Below, piece after piece: positions 30,098 to 41,732 of a DNA stretch of 64,000 nucleotides (within the stretch, counting starts at the first letter, position 1; the number at the start of each line of letters is the position of its first letter). The DNA is taken from NCBI GenBank assembly GCA_963575745.1, contig CAUYUJ010012147.1, positions 314,965 through 378,964 of the forward strand, read 5' to 3'. Both the position numbers and the translations under genes were made by a program. The notes under the pieces are model-generated. The model was given only the letters and a program-made list of their open reading frames with translations, was not told the DNA's origin and searched no databases. This DNA is from Prorocentrum cordatum (taxonomy: Eukaryota > Sar > Dinophyceae > Prorocentrales > Prorocentraceae).

Positions 30098-30275
30098 ACA
30101 GTCGGGGCGCTGACCTAAGGAACCCTAAATAAGGAACGAGGCCCCTTTTCTCGAGAAGTTGAACTTCGATGTCCCATGGAACACCTCAGGAAAACAGAAG
30201 ACAAACGGTCGAACAATCAAGGAACACCGAGCCCCTCCCCAACGAAAAAGGTTCCTTCTTCAGGGCCCCGGCCGT
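30098..30275 (+). mobile_element. Family C element
   Basis: Ends ACAGTCGGGGCGC and GGGGCCCCGGCCGT; interior CTAAGGAACCCTAAATAAGG. Confidence 0.85.
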
Positions 30276-30446
30276 ATCCTCCCCATCAGGCTCAGTCGCG
30301 ACAACTGGAAAAGCAGCATCAAGCTTCTTTGGCCACTCGGGGGCCTGCCGCCGAGCCGGGTCGCCCAGACACGCCGAAAACTGTCCCTGCCCAGCCCTCC
30401 TGCCAACTCGCCAGCTCGCCCTCCCAGCCAACCCCTCCGGACAAGC

Positions 30447-30624
30447 ATGTCTATGAAGGGCCCCCAGGACACACAGATAAATACACACAAATAAAATGTT
30501 TCCCCATATTTTTCCATATTTTCTGGGTTTCTGTCTTCCCCCCCACTTCCCATAGTTTCCCATATTTTCCTGGAAGTCGACAAATAATTGTGTCTGTGTG
30601 TTGTTTTCCCCTCCTGAATGTCTA
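30447..30624 (+). mobile_element. Family D element with 7-bp target duplication
   Basis: A 164-bp element (30454-30617) flanked by ATGTCTA on both sides (30447-30453, 30618-30624). Confidence 0.9.
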
Positions 30625-32070
30625 GGGTAGCAGGTGCCCAGTCAGATATCGCCGCAGAAGCCCGTGTACAACCCCTGCGTTACATCGGCGGTGGAGAGCA
30701 CCTGCTGGGCGACGAGCCTCTGGCCAGGGCGTCCAGATTCTCATTCAGAGCACATGGCCAGCTCTGGAGCAGTTGGAGATCAGCCATGCTGGCCCTCGTG
30801 AGACACTGGACGGAGGGATGGAAGAGAACCAGGCCGCCACTCCAGTGCTACGGTAAGTTCGCGTCGAGACGACGTTGGCGCTGGTTTCTGACATCAAGCG
30901 GATCGCTCACCCTTGCAAATTCGGCCACTTTCGATCGCCAGACCGCTCCTCATTGGCCGATTCTGGGCCGAGGCGGCGTGCATTCCTGAACGCCCGCGCT
31001 GGGGTCGCAACCGCGTCGACACACATGCTGGGGCCTGGATACCCGGATCGACCCTGGCTGCCAGGTCGTTCCAGATGGCATCTCGGCGTCTCGCGCGAGA
31101 TTACGCCCACCTTCTGCGGCAGAGCAAAATCGGGCAAGTTTAGTCAGCATCGAGTCGGGACATCGCATCGAAGCGGAACGTGCGTGGGATCGGGCCGCAT
31201 CCGGACGGCGTCGGAATCGAATCGGAGCAGCAGCGCCAGAATGCACAACAACGCCGTGCAAGCATCGGGCCGCATCGGACCGTCGGAATCGAATCGGCCA
31301 TCGAATCGAACTCAATTTCGAATCCGATCTGATCGACATGGCCCCATCTCGGGTCGAACGAAGGAGGGGGGATAGCAAAGAGGGGGTAGCGAACCAGCTC
31401 ACATAGCCGGCACTCCCAGCGCCTCTGGGCGCCAGAGGCGGCCATATATCGAGGCAAGCGCCCAGCGGCGGAACCGAAACCAGCTGTACGCGCCAGATTT
31501 CGGGAGCGCCCCGTTCCCACCACCCGCTTTCGTGCGACCCGAAAGGAAGGACACGAGGAGGTGCAACCGTGTGCCGGGGACCCCACGCGGCAAGCGTCGA
31601 CGTGCCTGAACCACCGTCAGATCGGGACGCTGGGAAAGGTCGCGCAAACCCGCACGAGCCCGCAACCAAAGTGCGAAAACGATATCAGGTGGGCGGGAAG
31701 CGAGAAGGTGCGGACGGTACCGCACCGGATGCTAGCATGGAGCGCAATGGCAACACGCAGCTCGGAAGCCCGAGGCGGTTCACTTGACTCGGGGAAGCGG
31801 GTCTTGCTGGAACACGCTCGACTCCCATCTCCCGACAACGCTTCCTCCTCCAACGGTCAGGGGCGTTTGCATCCTGGGTTGCGGCGGCAGCCCCGGCGAC
31901 ACGACATGCCCTGCAAGCGGGCAGCGCGCCGCTCCGCCCAGCGCGGAAGGGTGGGGAGGGCTCGGGACATGGTGGGCCGGCAGCCGGCGGCGCGACGCGC
32001 TCCGCCAGACATTTCCGACCGAGCCTGGCCACCTCACCCCGGCGCCGGGAGCCAGAACACCACTCCCCTG
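30625..32070. other. No gene recognised
   Basis: From 31150 to 31330 the words GGGCCGCATCCGGACGG and CGGAATCGAATCGG recur in both orientations, suggesting a decayed inverted-repeat element. Elsewhere no structure or motif was seen. Confidence 0.5.
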
Positions 32071-32072
32071 GC

Positions 32073-32207
32073 CATCGCTCGGACGTCCATTTCCTGTGTT
32101 TTGTTTCGGTTTCGTGCGTGGTTCGTTTCGCCAAATGATCAAGGATGCGGGTGCTTCTCGATGGTCCTCGCCGGAGGGAAAAGTGCACACGTCCGAGCGA
32201 TGCCAAG
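32073..32207. mobile_element. Family E element
   Basis: Ends CATCGCTCGGACGTCCAT and ACGTCCGAGCGATGCCAAG. CTCCCCTGGC precedes it and CTCCCTGGC follows it, a probable target duplication. Confidence 0.85.
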
Positions 32208-32573
32208 CTCCCTGGCTGGGCTGGCGCGTCGCGTGTGGGCAAGGAGCCGTCGCACCCAGGACTCCTGCCAGAGCTCGGCGCCGCGCTGCACGCTCGGAAA
32301 GGCTCCCCCACCAACCGCTCTCTGCTCCCGCCGCCAGCGCGCACACCGCGTCCTGCGAGGGATCACCGCCCTCGGCACGAAGGCAGCGGGCCCTGGGGAC
32401 CCCCACAGGCTTTCCCTAACTAGGGGGCAAACAAACCTACCTCGCTTTTGACCACCCTGGCCTTCCCGAAGGACCAGCTCCTCACCCCGAGCCCGCTACG
32501 TGTGACGGCGCCGGGACCCGTGGAGTGCCCCGGGAGCCAGACAGCGGCGAGAAGCACCCTTGAAGACCCGTCT

Positions 32574-32733
32574 CTTACCAGCCTGGAACATATCCCTATC
32601 CCTATGCTGGGCATCGCCCCATCACGATGTCAATCTTAGGGATTCCCTCAGTTCTTGAGGGCGCATCCCTAAGATTGCCATCGCCTTTCGGCGTGTCAAT
32701 CTTAGGGATAGGGATAAGTTCGAGGCTGGTGAG
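32574..32733. mobile_element. Inverted-repeat element with arms of about 31 bp
   Basis: Left CTTACCAGCCTGGAACATAT then CCCTATCCCTA; right TAGGGATAGGGATAAGTTCG then AGGCTGGTGAG. The interior repeats GTCAATCTTAGGGAT. Single copy in this window. Confidence 0.85.
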
Positions 32734-33304
32734 TCTCACTCGAGTCCTCCATCTCCTCGACACGCCAGGTCGGAGACGCACTGGCCCGGGCCAGCAGAAG
32801 CCCGAGTCCGCCAGGGCGAGAAGCCGAGCCGGCCCGCCCAACAGTTCACAGACCATGGTGAGCGGAGGGCGGAAAGGTGGGATCGGCCACGCATGGCTCG
32901 CAAACCCTGGCCAGCTAGCCGGAGGGGATTGGCTGCCCCCGTTCGCGCTGACGCGCCCGGTGCCGGCCCCAGTCAGAAGCGTCGGCACCCCGCGGCACCA
33001 CAGGAAGGCATCGCCCTCCGCCGGCCGCTCTGCGGCGCAGGGCCGTCGCACGGGCCAGGCGGGTACGGCAACGCTCACGCCAGGGACGGCGCGCTCGGCG
33101 CCGACGCCGGAAGCGGCGGCACCCTGCGACACCACATTACGGCTCGGAGGGCGCCAGCTGTGCACCGACACCGATCCATGGCCAGGCCCACCCTGCCCCA
33201 GCAGCATCGGCGCACACGCCCTCCTGGCCTGGCGAGGAAGGCACACGCACCAACTCCGGGCGCCCAGGGACCAGCGCGTCGAGTGCGAGCGCCAGGATTT
33301 TGCG

Positions 33305-34942
33305 TCATCGCTCAGGTGACCTCGTGGTGGGCAGGCGGAGGCCCTCTGCCCTCTTCGGGCAGCAGGCAGAGCCTTCAGCGTCATAACGCTGGCGAGGTCC
33401 AGGCTGAGTTCTGGGTCGGCGCTGGACCCTCCCCGGCGGCGCATTTTTGGCGCTGGACCCTCCCCGGCGGCTTGGCTGGCCTGCCCAGGCTCGGCGCCGT
33501 GTTGCACAGCCGACGCCCTCCGCATGGCCTCGCCCTCCGCGGACCGCTCTGTCGCGCCGCTCTGCCGCGCAGGCCCGCCGCACGGCGCCGCGGCGGGGCA
33601 CGGCGGCGCCGCGGCACTGCCGCCGCCGGGCAGGCGGAGCGCCGCCGCGGCCAGCCTGCCCGCGCCGCTGCTCGCGGGCAGGCCACCCCGCCCTGCCCAC
33701 TGCCCGCGGGCGCGGCACAGCTCGCCACCGCGGTGCGCGCCCGCGCGCCGCGGCCGGCCCGCCCTCGGGCGCCCCGCCCGGCGGCTGGGCTGGCACGGGG
33801 CCGGCCGCCCGAGCGGCCGCCGCCGCGGCGGCGGCCGCCTCCTGCTGGCGGTGGTGCCTCCAGCCGCCCGCAGCGGCGGCGGCCTGCTGCAGCACGCCGC
33901 CGCCCCAACGGCGGGACGCGGAGCTGGGCGCAGAGCCCGCGGGCCTGCCCTCTGCTGCCGTCTGCCCCTGCGCGGGGCTCTCCGCCGCGAGCGCCTCGTG
34001 CAGCTGGGCGGCGCGATTCCCACGGCGAGATGCAGAGCTCGACGCCGAGCCCAGGTGCCGGCTCTCTGCTGACGCCTGCCCTGGGCCTGGGCTCTCCGCT
34101 GCGAGCTCCTCGTGCAGCTGTGCGGCACGCTCTTCCAGCTGTCGCCGCTGCGACATCGATTCCTCGCGCGCCTCCCCGACCTCGGTGGCAACCCTCTGCA
34201 ACTCCGCGTGCACTCCGCGCGACCACGCCTCGTAAGCGCTCGCCTGCCCCCGCGCTTGTCGCAATGCTTCCTCCAGCTCACCGAGCTCATCGCTCTGCTG
34301 CTGCCTGCCACACTCCTGCGCCCCAAACTCCTCCCGCAGGGCACCCACCGCACTCCGCGTGGAGGCCAGGCTCTCCTCCAGGCTCACCTCCTCGCCAAGC
34401 CAGGACTGGTGCTCAGCCCGAAGGCTTCTCAGCTGCTGGCTGCTGACGGGAGCCTCGGACTCCAACAGCTCGCCCTGCGCCTGGGCCACCATCGCCTCCA
34501 TGTGCAGCTCCGCGAGGTGCCTCTGGGCGCCGCGCAGCAGCGCGCGCCCGGCAGCGTCGCCCTCCGCCTGCTCCGCGCAGTCCGACAGCAGCCCCGCGTC
34601 CAGCTCGCCCAGCACCTGGGCCAGCCCCCCCAGAGCTGCGCGGTGCTCGCTCTCGCGCTCCTGCGCGGCGACCTCCACGTCCGCCGCCTCGCCGCGGGCG
34701 CGCAGCAGCGCCGCCTCGCACTCGCACAGCTCCTCGCGCAGGCCCTGCGCCCCGTCGTCGCCGCGCGGCGGCGGCGCCGAGGCCACCGCCGGCGCAGCGC
34801 CCAGCCGCGCCCGCGCGGGGCCCGCGGGCTGCTCGGCGGCGCCCGCGGCGAGCCGCTCGGGCGGCTCGGGCGGGGAGGGCGCGGGCCCCCACGGCGGCAG
34901 CAGCGGGGGCGGCGGCTCTGGGAACGGCACCGCGGACGCCAT
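33305..34942 (-). CDS. Coiled-coil protein of unknown function
   Basis: An open frame starting at MASAVPFPEP (34942) after an untranslated-looking leader. Residues 1-60 are Pro/Ala-rich. Residues about 65-300 are a strongly charged, heptad-compatible coiled coil (LREELCECEAALLRARGEAA, AQVLGELDAGLLSDCAEQAE, LRSLRAEHQSWLGEEVSLEE). Then comes a two-copy repeat of roughly 38 residues: RAAQLHEELAAESPGPGQAS...SASRRGN and RAAQLHEALAAESPAQGQTA...SASRRWG. The remaining Arg/Ala/Gly-rich stretch to 33305 is doubtful coding, and the true end or an intron may lie near 33900. No catalytic motif; a structural or scaffold role would be a guess. Confidence 0.65.
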   Translation of the reverse strand: MASAVPFPEPPPPLLPPWGPAPSPPEPPERLAAGAAEQPAGPARARLGAAPAVASAPPPRGDDGAQGLREELCECEAALLRARGEAADVEVAAQERESEHRAALGGLAQVLGELDAGLLSDCAEQAEGDAAGRALLRGAQRHLAELHMEAMVAQAQGELLESEAPVSSQQLRSLRAEHQSWLGEEVSLEESLASTRSAVGALREEFGAQECGRQQQSDELGELEEALRQARGQASAYEAWSRGVHAELQRVATEVGEAREESMSQRRQLEERAAQLHEELAAESPGPGQASAESRHLGSASSSASRRGNRAAQLHEALAAESPAQGQTAAEGRPAGSAPSSASRRWGGGVLQQAAAAAGGWRHHRQQEAAAAAAAAARAAGPVPAQPPGGAPEGGPAAARGRAPRWRAVPRPRAVGRAGWPAREQRRGQAGRGGAPPARRRQCRGAAVPRRGAVRRACAAERRDRAVRGGRGHAEGVGCATRRRAWAGQPSRRGGSSAKNAPPGRVQRRPRTQPGPRQRYDAEGSACCPKRAEGLRLPTTRSPER

Positions 34943-35199
34943 GGCCAGAGGGGATCCGGGACACCGCAGATGGGCGCCATCGCGCGGGGCCTCCGCTCGG
35001 CCCGGGTGGCACCGGGAGCCGAGGACGGCCGCGGAGGGCGGGGGCGCACCTGCGGAGGAGCAGGGCCGTCGGGGGTCGAGGAAGGAGCTCTGCAGCTGGC
35101 TGGCGGCCGAGGGCCTCGGGCGGGCCGCCGTCTGCAGCACCTGGACGCTGGACGAGAAGCGTGTGGCACGGGTCCGGCCCTCAACACGAGCATGTAGAG

Positions 35200-35375
35200 G
35201 GGATCCGAGCAGGTGGGGCCGGAAGACCGCGCCGCATCGCCGAGTCATCGCCGACGTCGGCGTGAAGAGACCTGGGCTCCGCATCAGCCGCACCGCCGAT
35301 GCATCGGCAATGCGGCGCAATCCTCCGAACCCACCTGCTCACCCGTACCCCATCTGGGAGGCCTGGAGCTCCTGT
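35200..35375. mobile_element. Family G element
   Basis: GGCCGGAAGACCGCGCCGCA at left; CATCGGCAATGCGGCGCAAT and CCCACCTGCTCACCCGTACC at right; central GATGCATCGGC. Lies just upstream of the coiled-coil gene. Confidence 0.7.
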
Positions 35376-35479
35376 CGCCCATCGCGCCCGCGCCGTGTCG
35401 GAGCCGCCGGTGCGGGTTGCGGCCCGATCGTCTGCCCGGCCCATCCCCCGACACCTGGCCTCGGGCTCGCCCTGTCCCA

Positions 35480-35715
35480 GCCGCACTCGCTTTTCAGGGG
35501 AGGAGGGCAAGAAGGCAGACAAGTAGAGGCTGAGGGGGGATCGGCGGCTCGAGCGGCTCGACGACGGGGGGGGTGCAGATGGTGACGGGCCTTCTCAAAA
35601 GGCTCAGATGGCTTCTGGCCTTCTGTGAAGCTTCCCGAAACCCCGCCGCTTTCCGAGAAGGCCTGCCCCCTCTCACTTCCCCGCTCGGCGCACCACCTAG
35701 AGAAGGGCGTCGAGC
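35480..35715. repeat. Family F-like element
   Basis: GGCCTTCTCAAAAGGCTC and GGCCTGCCCCCTCTCACTTC mark it; the left end is unclear. Confidence 0.55.
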
Positions 35716-35989
35716 CGTGGGGACTCCAGAGCAGAGTCGTGGTCTCTATCCTGAGGGGCTCTCGGAGCGATGGAAAGGCCGTTGCCTCAGAACGGAGGGC
35801 GAGGAAAGAAAAGGATTCAGACCGCCCCAATGTCACGACTTTTCTACCCCACGCGCCCCAACGGGTCTCGACCCACTCCCCGGGACTGGCTGTTCATCCT
35901 GACGTGTTCTTTGACGGTCCTGGGGGCCAGGGAGGGCCCCCAGCAAGCGAAAACAGCCAAACACCTCACTTGAGCCTTACCTCGACTCC

Positions 35990-36412
35990 TGAGGAGGAGG
36001 AGGGGGAGGAGGAGGAGGAGGAGGAGGAGGAGGAGGAGAGGAGGAGGAGGAGGAGGAGGAGGAGGGGGAATGGACAAGGAGGAGGAGGAGGAGGAGGAGG
36101 AGGAGGAGGAGGACGAAGAGGAGGAGGAGGAGGAGGAGGAGGAGGAGGAGGAGGAGGAGGAGGAGGAGGAGGAGGGGGGGACGAGGGGGAGGAGGAGGAG
36201 GACGAGGAGGAGGCGGAGGACGAGGAGGAGGACGAGGAGGCGGAGGAGGAGGAGGAGGACGAGGAGGAGGACGAGGGGAATGGACAAGGGGGAGGAGGAC
36301 GAGGAGGAGGACGTGGAGGAGGAGGAGAAGGAGGAGAAGGAGGAGGAGGAGGAGGAGGGGGGATGGACGAGGGGAGAGAGGAGGAGGAGGAGGAGGAGGG
36401 AGGAGGACGACG
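35990..36412. repeat. (GGA)n tract, about 420 bp
   Basis: GGA triplets with GAC and GGGGG interruptions, including two spaced copies of GGGGAATGGACAAGG (36064, 36276). Confidence 0.97.
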
Positions 36413-36520
36413 AGGACCTCCTCGGCGGCCGCCCCGGCCTCTGGGTCCGGCCGCGCCACGTCCAGCAGCGCGGCGCAGGCGGCCTCGCACTCCTCGCGCG
36501 AGCGGAGGGGGGGGGGCCTC
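36410..36520 (-). CDS. Possible orphan exon
   Basis: Reads LRSREECEAACAALLDVARP then DPEAGAAAEE on the minus strand next to the GGA tract. Helical and non-repetitive, but unrecognised and isolated. Confidence 0.3.
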
Positions 36521-36599
36521 GGCCGGGCCCCCCCGCGGCGGCCGGAAGGCGACGACATCGCCGCCGCTTGGACGTGCACTTGCCGGTGTCGTGCGCTCA

Positions 36600-37910
36600 T
36601 CTTATGGCTTCGCAAGGTGATCCAAGACAGGCAAGCGCGCGTTCCACTGCCCGCAAAGTACCCAGACCCGCGGCGGGGGATGCACGATCCACTGCATCGA
36701 GGCAAACCTGTGTTCTCGTTCGGACGTTTGCGAGTAGGCACTTGGCGAGGAGTGGAACACGCTTGTCTGTGGTCCTCGCCGGGGAGACCAAGTGCCCACG
36801 TGCGAGCGATGCCAAGTGATGAGGGAAACTCCTCCGCACGCCACCGACCCCATCGGGTCGTGAAGCGTGGCGACGGGCGGCGTTCTCCCACCTGGCAGGA
36901 GGGGTCCATAGGCCTGTAGAGAAGCGCTCGCGACCCGTCTCGCAAGGACCCCTCCTGGGCATTCCGCCTCGCGTCTTCGACGAGCGCCTTCACGCCGCGA
37001 CCGCCCGCCCCCCCCCCCCCCTGGGGACCAGGGCTCCCTGGGTGTCCCGCCTCGCGTTCTCGAGTGGGCACCGCTCGAAGAGAAGAGCTGGGCTGTCGTC
37101 GGCCACGGGGGGGCCCTCGCCAGGCCCTGGGGCCGTCCAACAGCGACGCAGGGTGAGGCGCCGGCCCTGGGGAAGCGGTCGAGATCGCTGGGGCCCGGTG
37201 CTGTGAACAACATCGCGACATCGGGGGTCTGGGCTCCCCAGCGCCGCTCCAAGGAGGCGCGGCCCATGGGGCGCTTGCGACCGCGCGCTGCCCCGGCAGC
37301 TGCAGTCCCTGAGCACCTCGTTTGCTCGTCTTGGAGCTGACGTCGTGCCGCGCCGAGTCAGGCACACACGAGAACTTCCACACGCTGGCCCACAGCCGCC
37401 ACTCCTCGTCCTGCCGTCTCCCTCTCCTAGCATTCCTTCTGCCTCTCCCACCCGTCCTCCCTGTCCTTACTCTTGCTCCTTCGACTCCTCCTTGTCCTCA
37501 ACCTCGCAACCCCTCTCCTCCTGGAGTAGTCTGTGGCAGGAACGCTCTGCAATACAGCCAATGCCAACAATCAAACTTCGCAGCAAACGCAACACAGTGT
37601 GGCCACGTACTCGAGCCATCATGGGCGACCTGTCGGGGAGAAACAAAAACCTGATCGGACAAGAACGGGAAACGCCGCTGTAGTCTAATGGGCGTATTGG
37701 GCGAAGAAGAAAAGGAATGCGAGGGCAACGAGGAGTCGATGACGAGGACGACGTGGCGAACGTGAGGATAGCGAGGAGGAGCATGAGGACAACGAGGAGG
37801 AAGAGAACCACAAGGACGAGGACGAAGAGAACGAGGGCGAGTACGAGGAGGAATGCAGAAGGCGATGACGACGACAACGACGACGACGACAGAGGACAGT
37901 AAGAGGCAAT
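36600..37910. other. No gene recognised
   Basis: Contains a fragment resembling the right end of family E (GGTCCTCGCCGGGGAGACCA to ACGTGCGAGCGATGCCAAG, 36770-36818). No other structure seen. Confidence 0.5.
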
Positions 37911-37924
37911 TGGAGAAAGACGTT

Positions 37925-38170
37925 GCTCCTGGCGCCGCGCGGGGTTGTCTTGGGGCCTGTTGGGGGCTTCTTGGGGGCCCCTTGGGTCCTCTTATGGGCT
38001 TCTGGAGTCTTTGTCTGGGCGCGTCGCGGGGTTCTGTGGGAGCTTTCTTAGACCATCTCGGCGCCATCTTGGGCCGTCTTGCGGCTTTCTTGAGCCGTTT
38101 GGGGGCCTCCTGGGGCGCTCCCGGGAGTCTGGGTCTTTGGAGGGTCCCACAGAGAGCCCCCGAAGGCAAC
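37925..38170 (-). repeat. Degenerate GGCC-TCTTGG array, reverse orientation
   Basis: CTTGGGGCC, CTTGGGCCGTCTTG and related words: the CCAAGA array of 12.5 kb on the other strand. Confidence 0.75.
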
Positions 38171-38230
38171 ATGTATTGCTGCTCCTTCGGTGCTTGAAGT
38201 AAGTTACAGCTTTCGCCTTTTCGGGCTTCC

Positions 38231-38439
38231 GATGAGAAGGCGCAAACCCACCCCCACCCCCAGTCCCGACGCCCACCCCCGAGCCTGCGATCCCGGGGGT
38301 CGGGACTGGGGTGGGGGTGGGTTCTCGGGGCCCAGGAATAGAGAAAACCCACCCCCACCCCCAGTCCCGACCCCCCGGATCGCAGGCTCGGGGGTGGGCG
38401 TCGGGACTGGGGGTGGGGGTGGGTTTTCGCCTTCTCATC
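38231..38439. repeat. Near-perfect hairpin with arms of about 97 bp
   Basis: The left arm starts GATGAGAAGGCGCAAACCCA and the right arm ends TGGGTTTTCGCCTTCTCATC. The arms hold two ACCCCCAGTCCCGAC blocks and CGAGCCTGCGATCC. The spacer is only about 15 bp (GGGGCCCAGGAATAG region). Confidence 0.93.
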
Positions 38440-38899
38440 CGACGCTCCACGACGGCTCAAGAGAAGCCCAAGATCGCCCTCATGGTCCCTCAAGAGGGCG
38501 CCAGTACGGCTGGCTTCTCGAATGCCTTCCGAGGCTTTCGGGCCCCACCCGGGTGGTGTCCATCGGCTGCGCCTCGTCGAGAGCCTTCCAGGGCTGCTGG
38601 AATCGCCCCAAACGGCCGCAGGAGGCCCGAGGTAGGGACCGGAAACCAACCCATCGGAGCGGACGCAGTAGCGGACGAAGCAGGGGTTAGCGCTGATGAG
38701 GGTTAGCCAATCCTCTCCGAGGTCCTCTGCCCGATTCGTCTTTCGAGCCCCTTGCGGGCCTCCTCGCGGCCTCAGCAACCATTCACCGGCGGACGGCTCG
38801 AAACATCAGTTCATGCTCCGCCCTCTTTGGGCCCTCCTGGGCCGCCTTGGGCCCTCTTGGTCTGTTTGGGCTTCGGCGCCTCCGATCAAGGACGAACCT

Positions 38900-39020
38900 C
38901 CGGAGGAGGAGGAGGGGGAGGGGGAGGAGGAGGAGGGGGAGGGGGAGGAGGAGGAGGAGGAGGAGGAGGAGGAGGAGGAGGAGGAGGAGGAGGAGGAGGA
39001 GGAGGAGGAGGAGGACTGCG
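38900..39020. repeat. (GGA)n tract
   Basis: GGA/GGGGGA units. Confidence 0.95.
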
Positions 39021-39239
39021 AGGACGAGGACGAGGACAAGGACGAGGAGGACGACGGCCACATCACGTCGGCGTCTGTGACGCCAGTAGGCCGCGGACCG
39101 GCGACGCCTGCAGCAGCTGCGGCGAGGCGCCGGCCAGCTGGACCTGCGCTCCGTCTGGCGCGCTCGCGGAGGGGGAGGAGGAGAAGGGATGAGGGCGAGG
39201 AGGGAGGGGAAAAGAGGGAAGACAGCAAGGCAAAGGGGG

Positions 39240-39374
<135 letters not shown>

Positions 39375-39847
39375 CTCCGTCGCGCCCCCCCCCCGCCCCC
39401 TGGCGGCGCCCCGCGGCGCCCGACCGCTCCACTTGCGGCGCCTCGAGGGAGGCGGCGAGAAGGAACGGCCACGATCCAGCTCCCGAGCCGAGGCCGACAG
39501 ATGGCCGATGTGGGCAGCGAGAACCCGTGGGAGGCAGGCGAGGCCGACGCCGGGACGCACCCCACTCCCACGCACGCCGAGGCACAGCACCGGATGGTCA
39601 GAGCAACGCTGCACACCACCGCTGCCCCTGCCCATGTACACCGCCGTGGCTCGCGCCTCGCGAGGGCCTCGTGGTGACGCCGCTTCCGGCCCGTGGAGGA
39701 GGGCTTGGAGGGAGGGAGGGGGGAGGAAAGGAAGAGAGGGCGGCGGCGGGGGGGGGTTAGAGGCGAAGGAAGTGCAGGAGGCGGTGGAGGAAACGCACGG
39801 GGGGGGAGGGGGCGACGGATGCGGAAAGGCAGGCGAGGGGAGGAAGA

Positions 39848-39935
39848 GGTGTGGTGTGGTGTGGTGTGGTGTGGTGTGGTGTGGTGTGGTGTGGTGTGGT
39901 GTGGTGTGGTGTGGTGTGGTGTGGTGTGTGTGTGT
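39848..39935. repeat. (GGTGT)n tract
   Basis: About seventeen copies of GTGTG/GGTGT. Confidence 0.97.
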
Positions 39936-40264
39936 GTGAAGGGTGGGGGGGGGGCAACGAGGCAGGAAGGACGAAGGACACACACACACACGACACACGC
40001 ACACACGCACACGCGCGCGAACGCACACACTTTAAGTCAACGGCGCAAGAGGGCCCTCAGGCGCGAGCAGCAGATGGAAGTGCGAATTGCGATCGAACGT
40101 TGTCGAAGGCCCAGTTCACCAACCGTTGCACACTGTCAAATGCAGAAGTGGGTGGTGCGAAAGAGGAGCTGTAAGTCCAAGCGAAGCGTGCAGCGGCCAG
40201 CAAACCGAGGAGGCAACTCAACTCGAAGTAAACTGAAGCGCGAGCAGTTTGGTGCGAATTGGCG

Positions 40265-40510
40265 GCCATTGACGAACGCACACACAAATACACACATGCA
40301 CACGCACACGCACACCCACCCACCCACACATACGCACACGTACACGCACATACGCACCCACGCACATACGCACACACACACACACGCAAACACACACACA
40401 CACACACACACCACACACACGCAAACACGCACACACAAACACACACAGACACTTTTGGCGGTCGCAATCAAGCGATACATAAATATATATATATATATAT
40501 ATGTATATAT
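40265..40510. repeat. (CA)n-rich and (TA)n tracts
   Basis: ACACACAC with TACGCACA variants to about 40450, then TATATATA at 40483-40510. Confidence 0.95.
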
Positions 40511-40904
40511 AGTACCGTCGCGCCGTACGCGAGCGGGAGACGCAGGCATGAATTGCATCCGTCGAGAGATCCTGAAGAGGGGGACGGCTGAAGCAGTGGC
40601 AGGAATACAGAGGCAGGAGAAAACGCGACCTGCAAGACAGCGGCGCCGCGTGTGCGCAGACACGAGATGCAACAGGGGTCACACGTCACACACGCACACA
40701 CACACGCGCGCGCACAGGTATGTAAAAATGCAGATCCAATGTACACCTAGACAAGTTATATGTTCATGTGGTATATGTATGCACACGTACAAGTACACAC
40801 ACACATCTGTATGATAAACGTACTGATGGTCTGACAGTCGCAGTGCTAATCCAGCGCTGCGAGCGGCAGAAGCTTTTTTCTGGGAAGCTATTGAAGCCAT
40901 TGTG

Positions 40905-41290
40905 AAGACGCCTCGGGGGCCAGTTGGATCGTCTAGATGCCTCTCTTGGGCCGTCTCGGGCGCCTGTTGGGCTGTCTTGGGGTTCTCTTCGGGCGGCCTG
41001 GGGCTCCTATTGAACTGTGGCTTGGCTGTCTAAACCCCTTCGGGGGCTCGCTCTCTTCGGGCGTTTCGGGGCGGTTCGGTCCTCAAAATGCTTGAGACTT
41101 CGGCTCCGGCTGCTGGTTGCAGCGTTTCGTTGCTCAAACTTGCCGTTTGCAGCGTGTTCGGTGGCCAAATTTGCTGTTTGCAGCGTTCTGGTCCTCAAAA
41201 TGCTTCAGCCCTCTTGCGCTGTCTTCGGCCCCTCTCAAGCCGCCTTGGGCCCCTCACCGATGCCTCTCGTGGCGCGCCTTGTGGAACATG
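40905..41290 (-). repeat. Degenerate GGCC-TCTTGG array, reverse orientation
   Basis: TCTTGGGCCGTCTCGGGC-type words and a duplicated TTGCCGTTTGCAGCGT / TTGCTGTTTGCAGCGT (41139, 41170). Confidence 0.7.
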
Positions 41291-41429
41291 CCGGGGCGAG
41301 CTTGCGGGCTTCTTCGGCCGTCGCGGACTCGTGGAAGACCGAGGAGGGTAAAGGGAAGGGGGGGGGCGGCAGCCATTCGGCCGGCCGCCGCCCGCCGCGC
41401 CGCCTCCGCGGGCCTTCCCAGGCGGCGTG

Positions 41430-41732
41430 CCCGTCCCTGTCCTCCTCCGTCCGCCTCCGTCCTCCTTCGTCCTCCTCCTTCTTGTCCTCTTTTTCCTCCT
41501 CCTCAGTCCTCCTCCTCCTCAGTCCTCAGTCCTCAGTCCTCAGTCCTCAGTCCTCAGTCCTCAGTCCTCAGTCCTCCTCCTCCTCCTCCTCCTCCTCCTC
41601 TCCTCCTCTCTCTCCTCCTCCTCCTCCTCCTCCTCCTCTCCTCCTCCTCCTCCTCCCTCCACCTCCCCCTCCTCTTCCTCCTCCTCTTCCTCCTCCTCCT
41701 CCTCCTCCTCCTCCTCCTCCTCCTCCTCCTCT
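41430..41732. repeat. (TCC)n with a TCAGTCC heptamer array
   Basis: TCC triplets enclose eight to nine exact copies of TCAGTCC (about 41518-41575). Confidence 0.97.

Noticed and set aside
30618-32451. Several medium open frames on both strands
   Set aside because: No motif, no consistent frame, and they run through inverted-repeat elements.
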